Shown here piece by piece: positions 1 to 10,185 of a stretch of DNA of 64,000 nucleotides. The notes under the pieces were generated by a model. That model was not told where the DNA came from, ran no database searches, and saw only the letters and a program-made list of their open reading frames with translations. The stretch is from Streptococcus mitis. GTDB lineage: Bacteria > Bacillota > Bacilli > Lactobacillales > Streptococcaceae. Each line of letters opens with the position of its first letter. The first letter of the stretch is position 1. The position numbers and the translations under genes were made by a program. Where the stretch lies: positions 1-64,000 of the forward strand of contig NZ_WIJK01000009.1 in the NCBI RefSeq assembly GCF_009496285.1, read 5' to 3'.

Positions 1-128
1 GGATTTCGGAACTTTGACAACTTTAAGAAACGAATTTTCATCGCTCTGAATATAAAAATGAAGAGGACATCAATTGTCCTCTCCAGATGTTAGTTTTTAT
101 TCAACCCACTACAGTTGACAATGAGCCG
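1..128 (+). mobile_element. Right-end fragment of an ISL3-family (IS1167-like) insertion sequence
   Basis: From base 1 an open frame reads the last 30 residues of a transposase, starting GFRNFDNFKKRIFIAL and ending with a TAG at 91-93. This tail resembles the C-terminus of ISL3-family transposases common in pneumococcus and relatives (recalled family knowledge). A sequence resembling the family terminal inverted repeat follows at about 103-126 and contains CTACAGTTGACA. The rest of the element lies outside the window, so it cannot be said whether the IS is intact. Confidence 0.7.
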
Positions 129-152
129 GCTATTTCTCCATTCCATAAATAA

Positions 153-178
153 AAGCAGACCCTAATTAGAGTCTGCTT
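153..178 (-). terminator. Intrinsic terminator of the 71-residue gene
   Basis: The minus strand carries an AAGCAGAC / GTCTGCTT stem followed by TTATTT, 12 bases past the stop codon at 190. Between the IS end and the gene it may also act in the other direction. Confidence 0.7.
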
Positions 179-189
179 GTATCCAAAGA

Positions 190-405
190 TTAATCTTCAA
201 ATTTTTCATGATTTTTTTCATAGAAATCAATTAATCCAAGGGCTGTTTCAAAGGAAATATTTTTAACTTTTGCACGTCCTTGAGCTAGAGCAATGATAGA
301 CATTTCACGTGCATTCGTTTCTTTAGAAATACGATAACCAGTGATCTTCTTATCACGAACCCAGCTAACAACTGATTCTACTTTTTCAAAGTTAGTCTTA
401 GCCAT
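190..405 (-). CDS. Small conserved hypothetical protein, possibly helix-turn-helix
   Basis: This 71-residue acidic-ended protein is not recognised as a characterised family. Residues 20-50 (TGYRISKETNAREMSIIALA) have the spacing of a short XRE-like helix-turn-helix, so a DNA-binding role is possible but only inferred. The start is supported by an AGGAG ribosome-binding site and by a strong promoter just upstream. It is a single-gene unit with its own terminator, next to an IS end. Confidence 0.65.
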   Translation of the reverse strand: MAKTNFEKVESVVSWVRDKKITGYRISKETNAREMSIIALAQGRAKVKNISFETALGLIDFYEKNHEKFED

Positions 406-438
406 GTTTTTCTCCTATTTTATTCTTTACGATATTTA

Positions 439-467
439 ATTGTATACGTTTTTATGGCATTTGTCAA
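439..467 (-). promoter_or_regulatory. Sigma-A promoter of the 71-residue gene
   Basis: The minus strand has TTGACA (462-467), a 17-bp spacer and TACAAT (439-444), close to consensus. The transcript would start about 30 bases before the ATG. Confidence 0.75.
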
Positions 468-510
468 TAAAAAAACATATATCCAATCAAATAAGACGTT
501 AAGATTTAGT

Positions 511-1407
511 TTACTTGGCTTTTAAAGCCGATAATATATGGGTTCGTATATCTTCAACTCCGTTAGGATTTGCTGGTAAGAAAATTGCATTATTACCTTG
601 TTTTTCTGCAAAATTATTCAATGTATCTAAATACTGGTTAGTTAACAAGATTGACATGATTTGCTCTTCAGTTAATTCAACATTGGCTCCTTTTAACTCT
701 TTAATAGAATCAGCAAGTCCATCAACAATTGCTTTTCGTTGCTCTGCGATCCCCACACCATGTAGGCGATCCTTTTCTGCCTCTGCTTCGGCCGCTGTTA
801 CGATCTTAATTTTATCTGCTTCGGCCAATTCTTGTGCTGCTACTCTCTTACGTTGAGCAGCATTGATTTCATTCATTGATTGCTTGACTTCCGCATCCGG
901 CTCTACTTTGGTAATGAGCGTTTTGACGATAATGTACCCATACGTTGACATTTCTTCCGCTACTTGTTTTTGAACTTCTAATGCAATTTCATCCTTTTTC
1001 TCAAACAATTCATCCAAAGTTAACTTAGGAACTGATGAGCGCAATGCGTCTTCAATATAAGATTTGATTTGAGCCTCAGGTCTCATTAGTTTATAGTAAG
1101 CATCTGTAACATTTTGTTCATTTACTCGGTACTGTGTCGCAACATTCATCGTCACAAATACGTTATCTTGAGTCTTGGTTTCCACAATGATTTCACTTTG
1201 CAAGAGACGCAGTTGTACACGAGCTGCAATTTTATCAATTCCAAATGGTGCTCTTAGGTGAATACCACTATTGCTCAATTTTTGATACTTACCAAATCGT
1301 TCAATGATAGCTACTGATTGTTGTCGAACAACATAGATTGAGCTCATTAATATAGCTCCTACAATAAGCATTAGAATAATTAGAACAAGTATAACTTTTA
1401 AAACCAT
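511..1407 (-). CDS. SPFH/band-7 membrane protein (stomatin/QmcA-like)
   Basis: A 298-residue protein with one N-terminal membrane segment (about residues 4-27), a band-7/SPFH domain (about 24-190, including VVRQQSVAIIERFGKY), then an Ala/Glu-rich coiled coil (about 185-230, EADKIKIVTAAEAEAEKDR). The architecture matches prokaryotic stomatin/QmcA proteins, which oligomerise at the membrane and organise microdomains or chaperone membrane proteases. No NfeD partner lies beside it. It is transcribed alone, with a GGGGGA-type ribosome-binding site before the ATG. The family call is strong; the cellular role is inferred. Confidence 0.85.
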   Translation of the reverse strand: MVLKVILVLIILMLIVGAILMSSIYVVRQQSVAIIERFGKYQKLSNSGIHLRAPFGIDKIAARVQLRLLQSEIIVETKTQDNVFVTMNVATQYRVNEQNVTDAYYKLMRPEAQIKSYIEDALRSSVPKLTLDELFEKKDEIALEVQKQVAEEMSTYGYIIVKTLITKVEPDAEVKQSMNEINAAQRKRVAAQELAEADKIKIVTAAEAEAEKDRLHGVGIAEQRKAIVDGLADSIKELKGANVELTEEQIMSILLTNQYLDTLNNFAEKQGNNAIFLPANPNGVEDIRTHILSALKAK

Positions 1408-1489
1408 GGGAATCTCCCCCTTTCTTCACTTACATTATAGCACTAGTAAATAGGTTAGGCAAATAATATGATAAAAATTCTATAGGAAA

Positions 1490-2740
1490 TTAAACAAGCA
1501 TATTATAAAGAGTTTCATTCCCATTCAAATTAATATAAGATGGGTCAAATTTTTCCATCCTATGAATCAAGCCCGCATAATCATGTTTATCAGCAAGTGC
1601 AACCCCTATCAATACTGGACCAGTTCCCTTGCTAGCTCGTTTGATATATTCAAAACGAGTAATATCATCATGAGGTCCTAAGATATCATTTACAAACTCT
1701 CGAAGTGCTCCCGGACGTTGTGGGAAATTCACTACAAAGTAATGCTTGATACCATCATAAATCAAGGCACGTTCTTCCATCTCTGGCATACGGTTGATGT
1801 CATTATTCCCTCCAGAAATGATACAACAAATGGTCTTACCCTTAATATAATCGGATAATACTTCCAAGGCTGCAACACTAGCAGCACCCGCAGGCTCTGC
1901 TACAATCCCTTGTTTAGAATAAAGATCAATTAAGGTCTCAGAAATCAAACCTTCATCTACACCGATAAGAGTTTCAACATTTTTTCGTGTTGCTTCATAG
2001 GTCAACTGCCCTACTTTTTGCACTGCAATCCCATCCGCAAATTTATCAATTTCTTTAAGTTTAACCGGTTCCCCAGCTTCAAAGGCAGCCTTCATAGAAC
2101 GAGCACCTTCAGCCTCGACTCCAATGACCTCAATTTGAGGATTTGTTTCTTTAATATAAGTAGAAACGCCTGAAATGAGGCCTCCACCTCCAACAGGTAC
2201 CAAGACAGTATCAAAATCAATGGATTCTTTACGAGCTTCTTCTAAAATTTCATAGGCTACCGTACCCTGACCAGCTTGAACATAGGGATCATCAAAGGGA
2301 TCAATAAAAGTACGATTTTCAGCTACGGTAAAGTTTTGAGCAGCCTTGGCTGAAGCATCAAAAGTATCCCCTACTAATTTGATCGTAACAAAATCTCCTC
2401 CAAAGAAACGAACCTGACCAATTTTCTGTTGAGGTGTCGTAATTGGCATAAAGATTGTTGCAGGAATCTTCATCTCATTACATGTGTAGGCAACTCCTTG
2501 AGCGTGATTTCCCGCTGAAGCACACACTACACCACGTTCACGTTCCTCTTTTGTCAATTGGGAAATTGCGTAATAAGCCCCACGAATTTTAAAAGAACGG
2601 ACACGTTGAGCATTTTCCTTTTTAAGATAAATTTTCGCTCCGTATTTTTCGGATAAATAATGATCGTAGTCAAGTGGCGTATTGGCTACTACACCATTCA
2701 AAATCTTGTGGGCTTTCACCACATCTTTTGCACTTAGCAT
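1490..2740 (-). CDS. ilvA: Threonine dehydratase (threonine ammonia-lyase), biosynthetic
   Basis: IlvA deaminates threonine to 2-oxobutanoate, the first committed step of isoleucine synthesis, in the cytoplasm. The 416-residue protein has the PLP lysine in SFKIRGA (Lys51), the phosphate-binding glycine loop GGGG at about 184-187, and a C-terminal ACT-like regulatory region from about 330. It lies downstream of ilvB-ilvN-ilvC on the same strand, but a hairpin with a T-run separates it from ilvC, so it may be transcribed partly by readthrough. The short (416-residue) form with a single regulatory domain is usual in Firmicutes. Confidence 0.95.
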   Translation of the reverse strand: MLSAKDVVKAHKILNGVVANTPLDYDHYLSEKYGAKIYLKKENAQRVRSFKIRGAYYAISQLTKEERERGVVCASAGNHAQGVAYTCNEMKIPATIFMPITTPQQKIGQVRFFGGDFVTIKLVGDTFDASAKAAQNFTVAENRTFIDPFDDPYVQAGQGTVAYEILEEARKESIDFDTVLVPVGGGGLISGVSTYIKETNPQIEVIGVEAEGARSMKAAFEAGEPVKLKEIDKFADGIAVQKVGQLTYEATRKNVETLIGVDEGLISETLIDLYSKQGIVAEPAGAASVAALEVLSDYIKGKTICCIISGGNNDINRMPEMEERALIYDGIKHYFVVNFPQRPGALREFVNDILGPHDDITRFEYIKRASKGTGPVLIGVALADKHDYAGLIHRMEKFDPSYINLNGNETLYNMLV

Positions 2741-2765
2741 AATCTCCTCCTCGATGAGTTTTCAA

Positions 2766-2800
2766 GATAAAAAGCGAGTTAGGTTCCCCCCAACTCGCCT
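2766..2800 (-). terminator. Intrinsic terminator between ilvC and ilvA
   Basis: On the minus strand GCGAGTT and AACTCGC pair around a G-rich loop, followed by TTTTTAT. It lies just after the ilvC stop and before ilvA, so ilvA expression would depend on readthrough or a weak promoter of its own. Confidence 0.65.
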
Positions 2801-2820
2801 TCTGTTTATATTCTTAAAAA

Positions 2821-3876
<1,056 letters not shown>

Positions 3877-3908
3877 TTAGGCTAGTTTAACAAATTTAGG
3901 TTGGATTT

Positions 3909-4385
3909 TTAGTCGCGGGTAAATCCAGTTGCACCCGTACGAGCGATATTCTTAATACCATATGGTCGAATCACTCGAATCAAAGCTTCACTCTTTTCTG
4001 CATTCCCAGTCATCTGAATGGTAATGGAACTTGGAGCTACATCGACTACTGTTGCACGGAAAGGTTGGATAATAGCCAAAATTTCTGCACGTTTTTCAGC
4101 AGGCGCTGAAACCTTTATAAGAATTACTTCTCGTTCTAAGTGGGGCTGATCCGTGATATCACGAATGCGAATCACATCAATCTGACGATTAAGTTGTTTG
4201 ATGATTTGCTCAACTTCATCATGTGAGGCAACATCAATGATAATGGTAATTCGTGATACATTAGGATTTTCCGTTGCGCCCACAGAAATGCTTTCAATAT
4301 TGACTTGACGTCTCGATAAGACTCCTGTGAAGCGATTGAGAACACCTGAACGGTTTTGAAGTTTGGCTGTTAACATTCTACGCAT
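3909..4385 (-). CDS. ilvN: Acetolactate synthase small (regulatory) subunit
   Basis: The 158-residue regulatory subunit of acetohydroxyacid synthase has an N-terminal ACT domain (MLTAKLQNRSGVLNRFTGVL) that binds valine for feedback inhibition, and a C-terminal domain from about residue 80. Its start overlaps the end of ilvB by 8 bases, consistent with translational coupling. A second Met at codon 4 is an alternative start. The gene is also called ilvH in some genomes. Confidence 0.95.
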   Translation of the reverse strand: MRRMLTAKLQNRSGVLNRFTGVLSRRQVNIESISVGATENPNVSRITIIIDVASHDEVEQIIKQLNRQIDVIRIRDITDQPHLEREVILIKVSAPAEKRAEILAIIQPFRATVVDVAPSSITIQMTGNAEKSEALIRVIRPYGIKNIARTGATGFTRD

Positions 4386-6078
4386 TAAACTTCACCCCCA
4401 ACATCTCATGATTACTCTTACCAGCTGGTACCATCGGTAAAACATGTTCTTTACGAGAAATGTCTACTTCAATAAACATTGGTACATCTTCCATGATGAC
4501 TTCCAAATCCTTCTCAAGAGTTTCAGGATTATCAAACTTATAATTTTTAATACCGTAGGCTTGAGCCATCAATTGGAAATCTGGAAGGCTATCAAAGACT
4601 GATTCAGATGTTCGACCATCATAGAAGGCTTCTTGCCACTGGCGGACCATCCCAAGTGAATGATTATTTAGCATGATGACCTTGATTGGAATCTTGTAAA
4701 TATTTAAGATTGCTAATTCCTGATTGGTCATCTGGAAACCACCATCTCCGACAAAGAGAACAACTTCTTTATCTGGATTGGCAATCTTAGCACCAATAGC
4801 TGCAGGGACTCCGAATCCCATAGTTCCTAAACCACCTGACGTAACCAATTGACGCTCGTTTTGGTAAGGATAGTATTGAGCCGTCCACATTTGGTGTTGC
4901 CCAACGTCTGTTACAACAATAGCATCACCCTTGGTCAATTCACCGATACGTTCAATAACTGCTTGAGGTTGAACCACACGTTCTTTCTTATCATAAGATC
5001 GAACACGGTTCTTATCTTTGGTAACTTTTTCAATCCATTTTTCAGTATTGTTACGAACAATTGGCTCAGCTAGCAACTGCTGCAAAGCTTTTTTCGCATC
5101 TCCAACAACTGGAATATCAACTGCGATAATCTTACCAATCTCTGCAGGATCGATATCAATATGCGCTACTTTTGCATTCTTAGCAAAGGTCTTAGGATTT
5201 CCTGTCAAACGGTCATCAAAACGACAACCAATAGAAATCATAAAATCTGCTTCTGTCATGGCAATGTTAGCTGCAAAGGAACCATGCATTCCACCCATTC
5301 CCAAAAACAGTGGATGGCTAGTTGCGATTGTTCCCTGTCCCAAAAGACTTGTCACAACAGGAATTTGATAACGCTCTGCAAATTCATTTAACTCTACTGC
5401 AGCCTCAGCGTAACTAATCCCACCACCAGCTAGCAAGACTGGCTTTTTAGCCTTAGACAATTGCTTCAAGATTTTCTTGATCTGCATGTCATTTGGCTCA
5501 AGTGTTGGCTGATAACTTGGTAAATCTATCTCTGGAGAGTAAATAAAGTCTGTCTCAAGCGCAGAAACATCTTTTGGAAGGTCAATGACGACTGGCCCTG
5601 GACGACCTGTAGTCGCAATATGCACAGCTTCCGTAATAATCCGTGGAATATCCGCAGTTTCTCGAACCTGATAATTATACTTAGTGATTGGCATGGTGAT
5701 ACCAACGATATCAGCTTCTTGAAAAGCATCTTTCCCAATTCCAGCACGTGCCACTTGGCCAGTAAAGACTAAAAGGGGAACACTATCGCTCATAGCATCT
5801 GCGATCCCTGTAATGGCATTTGTAGCTCCTGGTCCACTTGTGACGACTGCAACACCCAGTTTTCCTGTTGACTTAGCATAACCTTCAGCTTCGTGAAGAC
5901 AGCCCTGCTCATGGCGACCTAGAATATGGCGGATTCCCTTAAAATTATAAATAGCATCATATAAAGGAAGTACCGCTCCACCAGGATAACCAAAAATCGT
6001 ATCGATTCCTAAGTCACGAAGTGTTTCCAAAACAAGATCCGATCCCGACTTAGGTGAGTCTAAAATGATTTTCTCCAT
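4378..6078 (-). CDS. ilvB: Acetolactate synthase large (catalytic) subunit
   Basis: The ThDP- and FAD-dependent catalytic subunit joins pyruvate to pyruvate or 2-oxobutanoate, the entry step of branched-chain amino-acid synthesis. The 566-residue protein has the ThDP-activating Glu region HEQGCLHEAEGYA near residue 58, the FAD-binding middle domain, and the Mg-ThDP motif VGDGGFQMT...NN in the C-terminal third. It is the first gene of ilvB-ilvN-ilvC, with a promoter and a CodY-like site upstream. Confidence 0.97.
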   Translation of the reverse strand: MEKIILDSPKSGSDLVLETLRDLGIDTIFGYPGGAVLPLYDAIYNFKGIRHILGRHEQGCLHEAEGYAKSTGKLGVAVVTSGPGATNAITGIADAMSDSVPLLVFTGQVARAGIGKDAFQEADIVGITMPITKYNYQVRETADIPRIITEAVHIATTGRPGPVVIDLPKDVSALETDFIYSPEIDLPSYQPTLEPNDMQIKKILKQLSKAKKPVLLAGGGISYAEAAVELNEFAERYQIPVVTSLLGQGTIATSHPLFLGMGGMHGSFAANIAMTEADFMISIGCRFDDRLTGNPKTFAKNAKVAHIDIDPAEIGKIIAVDIPVVGDAKKALQQLLAEPIVRNNTEKWIEKVTKDKNRVRSYDKKERVVQPQAVIERIGELTKGDAIVVTDVGQHQMWTAQYYPYQNERQLVTSGGLGTMGFGVPAAIGAKIANPDKEVVLFVGDGGFQMTNQELAILNIYKIPIKVIMLNNHSLGMVRQWQEAFYDGRTSESVFDSLPDFQLMAQAYGIKNYKFDNPETLEKDLEVIMEDVPMFIEVDISRKEHVLPMVPAGKSNHEMLGVKFNA

Positions 6079-6116
6079 CGTTCCCCTTTCTCTTCTCTTA
6101 AAAATAGCTTGTTACT

Positions 6117-6171
6117 ATGATACCATTTTTTCAAAAATTTTCAAGGGAAAAGAGCAAATTTTCTGAATTTT
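6117..6171 (-). promoter_or_regulatory. ilvB promoter with CodY-like box
   Basis: The minus strand has TTGAAA (6139-6144), 16 bp, then TATCAT (6117-6122) preceded by an extended TG. Immediately upstream at 6157-6171, read on the plus strand, is AATTTTCTGAATTTT, which matches the CodY consensus AATTTTCWGAAAATT at 13 of 15 positions. A second, weaker half-match overlaps the -35. CodY repression of ilv genes in amino-acid-rich medium is established in streptococci and lactococci; its use here is inferred from the site. Confidence 0.6.
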
Positions 6172-6238
6172 CTATCTAGATACTTTACAATATCAAATAG
6201 ATTAGAAAGTTTATACGTATTTTTATTTTTTAATAGAA

Positions 6239-6271
6239 AAAAGGTTGAGACAAACTTGTCTTCAACCTTTC
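6239..6271 (-). terminator. Intrinsic terminator of the rplK-rplA operon
   Basis: AAAGGTTGAAGACAAG pairs with TTGTCTCAACCTTTTTT on the minus strand; the T-run completes the terminator 19 bases after the rplA stop. Confidence 0.8.
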
Positions 6272-6289
6272 ATGTTAAATCATTACTAA

Positions 6290-6979
6290 TTAAAGTGAGT
6301 TAACGTCAACCTTGATACCCACACCTTGAGTAGTTGTGATTGTCAAGCTTGTTACGTAAGTACCTTTAGCAGTAGCTGGTTTAGCTTTTTGGATTGTTTC
6401 GTTGAATGCTTTGAAGTTTTCAACCAACTTGTCAGCTTCAAATGAAACTTTACCGATGATCGCTTGTACGATACCTGCACGGTCTGCACGGTAAGTGATT
6501 TTACCACCTTTAGACTCTTCAACTGCTTTAGCAACATCCATTGTTACAGTACCAGTTTTAGGGTTTGGCATCAAGTTACGTGGTCCAAGGACACGTCCAA
6601 GACGTCCAACAAGAGCCATCATGTCAGGCGTAGCGATAACTACGTCGAAGTCCAACCAACCGTCGTTGATTTTAGCAACAAGATCATCTTCACCAATGAA
6701 GTCTGCACCAGCAGCTTTTGCTTCTTCAGCTTTTGCACCACGTGCAAATACAAGAACGCGAGCTGTTTTACCAGTACCGTTTGGCAATACCATTGCTCCA
6801 CGGATTTGTTGGTCAGCTTTTTTCACGTCGATGTTCAGGTTGTAAGCAACTTCTACAGTTGCGTCAAATTTTGCGAAGTTAGTTTCTTTTGCAAGAGCTA
6901 CAGCTTCTTCTACGCTGTATGCTTTTGTGCTGTCGATCTTCTCAAGAGCAGCACGAAGTTGTTTGCTTTTTTTAGCCAT
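6290..6979 (-). CDS. rplA: 50S ribosomal protein L1
   Basis: The 229-residue protein is full length for bacterial L1, which binds 23S rRNA at the stalk near the E site and can repress its own operon. It shows the conserved internal segment [15 protein letters not shown] and the C-terminal [18 protein letters not shown]. It follows rplK by 96 bases, with an AAGGAG ribosome-binding site. Confidence 0.98.
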   Translation of the reverse strand: MAKKSKQLRAALEKIDSTKAYSVEEAVALAKETNFAKFDATVEVAYNLNIDVKKADQQIRGAMVLPNGTGKTARVLVFARGAKAEEAKAAGADFIGEDDLVAKINDGWLDFDVVIATPDMMALVGRLGRVLGPRNLMPNPKTGTVTMDVAKAVEESKGGKITYRADRAGIVQAIIGKVSFEADKLVENFKAFNETIQKAKPATAKGTYVTSLTITTTQGVGIKVDVNSL

Positions 6980-7075
6980 TTTCTATTCTCCTTGTAAGTG
7001 GTTCAATCGATTTTCATCTCCCACGTCACTTCTCGAAATGATGAAGTCTTGCGGGTTATATAGGGATGTTATTGA

Positions 7076-7501
7076 TTAGTCAACAACAGTGAATCCCATA
7101 GAACGAGCAGTACCTTCGATCATACGCATTGCAGACTCAATGTTTGCAGCGTTCAAATCTGGCATCTTAGTTTCTGCAATTTCTTGTACTTGTGCACGAG
7201 TAACTGTAGCAACTTTAGTTTTGTTAGGTGTACCTGATCCTTTTTCAACACCTGCAGCTTTTTTCAAAAGAACAGCAGCTGGTGGTGTTTTTGTAACGAA
7301 AGTAAATGATTTGTCTTCGTATACTGAGATAACAACTGGAATGATCATACCAGCTTGGTCAGCAGTACGAGCGTTGAACTCTTTTGTGAATCCCATGATG
7401 TTGATACCAGCTTGACCAAGAGCAGGTCCAACCGGTGGAGCTGGTGTAGCTTTACCAGCAGGGATTTGCAATTTTACAAGTTTTTCGACTTTTTTAGCCA
7501 T
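7076..7501 (-). CDS. rplK: 50S ribosomal protein L11
   Basis: The 141-residue protein is the standard length of L11, which binds the GTPase-associated region of 23S rRNA with L10. The N-terminal proline-rich motif [20 protein letters not shown] and the C-terminal RNA-binding domain ending [12 protein letters not shown] are typical. It is first in the two-gene rplK-rplA operon and has an AAGGAGG site before the ATG. Confidence 0.98.
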   Translation of the reverse strand: MAKKVEKLVKLQIPAGKATPAPPVGPALGQAGINIMGFTKEFNARTADQAGMIIPVVISVYEDKSFTFVTKTPPAAVLLKKAAGVEKGSGTPNKTKVATVTRAQVQEIAETKMPDLNAANIESAMRMIEGTARSMGFTVVD

Positions 7502-7580
7502 TTTTAAATCCTCCTTTGTGGTTTTGGCGGTAATTTAGAGATTTTTACCTCCCACAAGTATGCTTTACACATACCCATCT

Positions 7581-7608
7581 ATTATACACTATTTTTTAAA
7601 AAATGCAA
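7581..7608 (-). promoter_or_regulatory. rplK promoter
   Basis: The minus strand has TTGCAT (7603-7608), a 16-bp spacer and a perfect TATAAT (7581-7586). The leader to the rplK ATG is about 75 bases and could hold the L1 autoregulatory site, but no L1-binding mimic was resolved by eye. Confidence 0.7.
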
Positions 7609-7694
7609 GAGAAATTTTTATTTTTGATATTTCTTTATGTTACAATTTTTTGGTGAAATCAATCTTCAGAATCTTCTATCACGATGGAGTGAAT

Positions 7695-8180
7695 TCATTC
7701 AATCAAAGTCAGTACAAAGCTCACTCCATTTTCAGTAGTACCACTTTCCACAAATCCAAGAGACTCAAAACATCTTCTAGAGATACGGTTGAAAGTGTAG
7801 ATTTCTTGAACTTTCAATTGTTTCCAACCCTTTTGCCGAGCTAGATCAATCAAAGCCTTCAAAACCTTGCGTCCAAGTCCCTGATGTTGATAAGTTGGAT
7901 TGCCAATCACAATAGGAAGATTCTCCTGAGATAAGGTGACATCCCCAATTGGAAGCCACTCTCCCTTTTCTCGAAACTCAATCCAGAACAAATCCCCGTG
8001 TCTTTCTAAATAGGAATACATGGCATTTAATTTTTCTGAACTATAGGGTATTTTAATACCGTCTACAAGTTCCACCAAATCCATATCTTGATACCAGGCC
8101 AAAGCTGCATCATGATGATCTGCTAAAAAATAGGGAACTAGACGCAAGGAATTATCTATCTGAATGATTTTTGTCATCAT
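7695..8180 (-). CDS. GNAT-family N-acetyltransferase
   Basis: A 161-residue protein with the GNAT acetyl-CoA motif A, TYQHQGLGRKVLKALIDLA (about residues 94-112), and a following aromatic and arginine-rich strand (YTFNRISRRCFESLGF). The length and layout fit RimJ/RimL-like or small-molecule acetyltransferases; the substrate cannot be told. An AGGAG site 6 bases before the ATGATG supports the start, which lies inside the upstream ParB-like gene (29-base overlap), so the two are co-translated. Confidence 0.8.
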   Translation of the reverse strand: MMTKIIQIDNSLRLVPYFLADHHDAALAWYQDMDLVELVDGIKIPYSSEKLNAMYSYLERHGDLFWIEFREKGEWLPIGDVTLSQENLPIVIGNPTYQHQGLGRKVLKALIDLARQKGWKQLKVQEIYTFNRISRRCFESLGFVESGTTENGVSFVLTLIE

Positions 8181-8571
8181 TTTCTACTCCTAATACTAGC
8201 TCCGCTGCTTGATTAAAACCATCACACCAGTTATACCATCTTGCTTCATATTCATCTTGAGGTAAGATATGATTTTTTAAATCCAGAACAGAGTATATCT
8301 TTCTTTTCTCACAAGCTTGCGCATAGAGATGATATAGTTCATCACCTCCATCTCTATCCCACTCAGCAGAAATTGTATCCTGGCCTACCAACAAAGCCTG
8401 ATAAGCCCTGTGATGGCCATCTGTAATCAAGAAGCAATTTCCAAACGCAAGAACGCTAATTGGATTGATATTGGGCTTTTCTTTCGACTGATAAAGCATC
8501 TGGATATCTTGTAACTTCTTTTCTGATAAGTATAGTTGAGTCGGATGAAGATCTTTTATGTTGACTTCCAT
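8152..8571 (-). CDS. ParB-like nuclease-fold hypothetical protein
   Basis: A 139-residue protein with a ParB/sulfiredoxin-like motif ITDGHHRAYQALL (about residues 49-61), preceded by a typical NPISVLAFGN strand. In this superfamily the DGHHR stretch forms the nucleotide-binding loop. It is far too short for a chromosome-partition ParB and has no HTH, so a role in partition is unlikely. It overlaps the acetyltransferase gene and probably acts with it; the function is unknown. A GAGGAG site supports the start. Confidence 0.7.
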   Translation of the reverse strand: MEVNIKDLHPTQLYLSEKKLQDIQMLYQSKEKPNINPISVLAFGNCFLITDGHHRAYQALLVGQDTISAEWDRDGGDELYHLYAQACEKRKIYSVLDLKNHILPQDEYEARWYNWCDGFNQAAELVLGVENDDKNHSDR

Positions 8572-8597
8572 TTTATCTCCTCAAGAAGGGGCAATTC

Positions 8598-9248
8598 CTA
8601 CTTCTGCTTTCCTTTGAAGCGCCATTGAAAACGCAGTTTATCGTAGAAAGGAAACTCCATAAACAAAACTCCTAGGCCTACACAAAGGCTGGCAATCACA
8701 TCTGATGGGTAGTGAACTCCCAGATAAATTCTTGATACCAATACACTGACTAAGTATATACCAAGTCCGATTTGCACGACTTTTCTCCAGGTTGTATTCT
8801 TAATCCGTTGGCTCAAAATCACAATCAAAGATCCTACCATGAGCGTCACAGCCAGAGAATGTCCACTAGGAAATGAGAAACCTTTTTCCTCCACTAGATG
8901 TACTATTTCTGGTCTAGGTCGTTGGTAGATATTTTTAAAGGTTACGATTAAGATTCCAGCTAAAGTCAAATTACCCAGCATGAGATAACTTTCCAGTTTC
9001 CATTGCTTACGGTAAAAAATAAAAGCTACAATTAAAACCCAGCTAATAATGACTGGGATATCAATTAAGTGCGTAATTGCCCGAAAAAGAAGCGTTAAGG
9101 TCTCAGGTAAATCACCTCTAATGGCAGTCTGAATCGGCTGATCAAAACCGACCAGCATTTCTGGATAAAATTTGACAATATAGCCAATAATCATAAAAAG
9201 TAAAAGGGCAAAAGAGCCCTTCATCATAAATGTTTGTTTATCTTTCAT
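8598..9248 (-). CDS. PAP2-family membrane phosphatase
   Basis: A 216-residue membrane protein with about five or six hydrophobic segments and the three PAP2 motifs in order: KNIYQRPRPE (about 104-113), PSGHS (about 126-130) and SRIYLGVHYPSDV (about 172-184). Such enzymes remove phosphate from lipids such as undecaprenyl diphosphate or phosphatidic acid at the outer membrane face. It overlaps ribU by 11 bases, so it is transcribed from the riboswitch-controlled promoter; a link with flavin phosphate hydrolysis is possible but only suggested by context. Confidence 0.85.
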   Translation of the reverse strand: MKDKQTFMMKGSFALLLFMIIGYIVKFYPEMLVGFDQPIQTAIRGDLPETLTLLFRAITHLIDIPVIISWVLIVAFIFYRKQWKLESYLMLGNLTLAGILIVTFKNIYQRPRPEIVHLVEEKGFSFPSGHSLAVTLMVGSLIVILSQRIKNTTWRKVVQIGLGIYLVSVLVSRIYLGVHYPSDVIASLCVGLGVLFMEFPFYDKLRFQWRFKGKQK

Positions 9249-9801
9249 AGTATTTTAAAGTTGGTTTCAAAAGGACAAACAACAACCAGAAAGAGATGGC
9301 AAAGATAATACCTTCAATCAGATTAAAAGGCAAAACCATAGTCATCAGGTAGTTGCTCAATCCTAAGATTTTCTCAATATTAAAATTAGCAAACTTAGCG
9401 TACAAAGGAACAGCATAAACATAGTTTAGAACTAGCATAGCTAGAGTTAAACCAAGCGTACCAGCTAGTGAAGCTAGGACGAAACGCATGGTTGTTCGCT
9501 CTTTTTCCCAAATCAAACCAAAAGCAAGTACAAAGACTCCCAAGGCAACAATATTCATCGGTAAACCAATATAGGTACTAACCCCTTGATTGTTCAGAAG
9601 GATTTTCAACAAGGACCGAAGGAAAAGCACTCCAAAAGCTGCTGGTAAATCCAAGACTACCAAGCCCACAAGGACCGGTAAAATACTGAACTCAATCCTC
9701 AAAAAGGATGCCGCTGGCAAAAGCGGAAAGTCAAAGTACATCAACACAAATGAAAGTGCTGATAGAATTGCAATGGTCGAAAGTCGACGTGTGTTTGTCA
9801 T
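9238..9801 (-). CDS. ribU: Riboflavin ECF transporter substrate-binding subunit
   Basis: RibU is the S component of an energy-coupling-factor transporter and takes up riboflavin through the shared EcfA/A'/T module, which is encoded elsewhere. The protein has about six membrane helices and the conserved N-terminal stretch LSALSFVLMYFDFPLLPAAS. The start at 9801 (MTNTRRLS) is chosen because GGAGG lies 8 bases upstream; a TTG 15 bases earlier overlaps that site. The FMN riboswitch in its leader makes the identity firm. Confidence 0.92.
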   Translation of the reverse strand: MTNTRRLSTIAILSALSFVLMYFDFPLLPAASFLRIEFSILPVLVGLVVLDLPAAFGVLFLRSLLKILLNNQGVSTYIGLPMNIVALGVFVLAFGLIWEKERTTMRFVLASLAGTLGLTLAMLVLNYVYAVPLYAKFANFNIEKILGLSNYLMTMVLPFNLIEGIIFAISFWLLFVLLKPTLKYYER

Positions 9802-9960
9802 AACAGGTTCCTCCAATTTTCTATAAAATCAGAAGAAGTTGGAAAGGATTCCTCTATCTATCCTTTATTTTTATATTCCAAAAGTTCCCCCTCACTCTTT
9901 TTTTAGCAAGCGGTTGCAATTTACCTATAAAAAATCAATTAGAATAGACAAAGCCATTCT

Positions 9961-10177
9961 TTCGTCTTCTCCCATCCAGACTATACTGTCGGTTGTGGAA
10001 TCTCACCACATCAGCTTGCGCTCGCGGACTTATTTGGCTAAGATATTTTAGATTTATCTAGGCGTCGTAGTCGAAGATAATACTTAAAGTATATCGAGAC
10101 AAGACAACGACGAGAAAGCTAAAATAGCTAGTCAAATTTACCGCCGGTCGGGAATTTCACCCTGCCCTGAAGACCCC
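9961..10177 (-). promoter_or_regulatory. FMN riboswitch (RFN element) of ribU
   Basis: Read on the minus strand, the element opens with GGGGTCTTCAGGGCAGGGTG, continues through TTCCCGACCGGCGGT, and closes with GATTCCACAACCGAC, AGTATAGTCTGGATGGGAGA and AGACGAAAG. These are the conserved segments of the six-helix FMN aptamer. One peripheral arm is unusually long (about 10064-10118), with a stem around AATACTTTAAGTATT. No clear intrinsic terminator follows before ribU, which suggests control of translation or a distant expression platform. Confidence 0.93.
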
Positions 10178-10185
10178 TTTATGAT

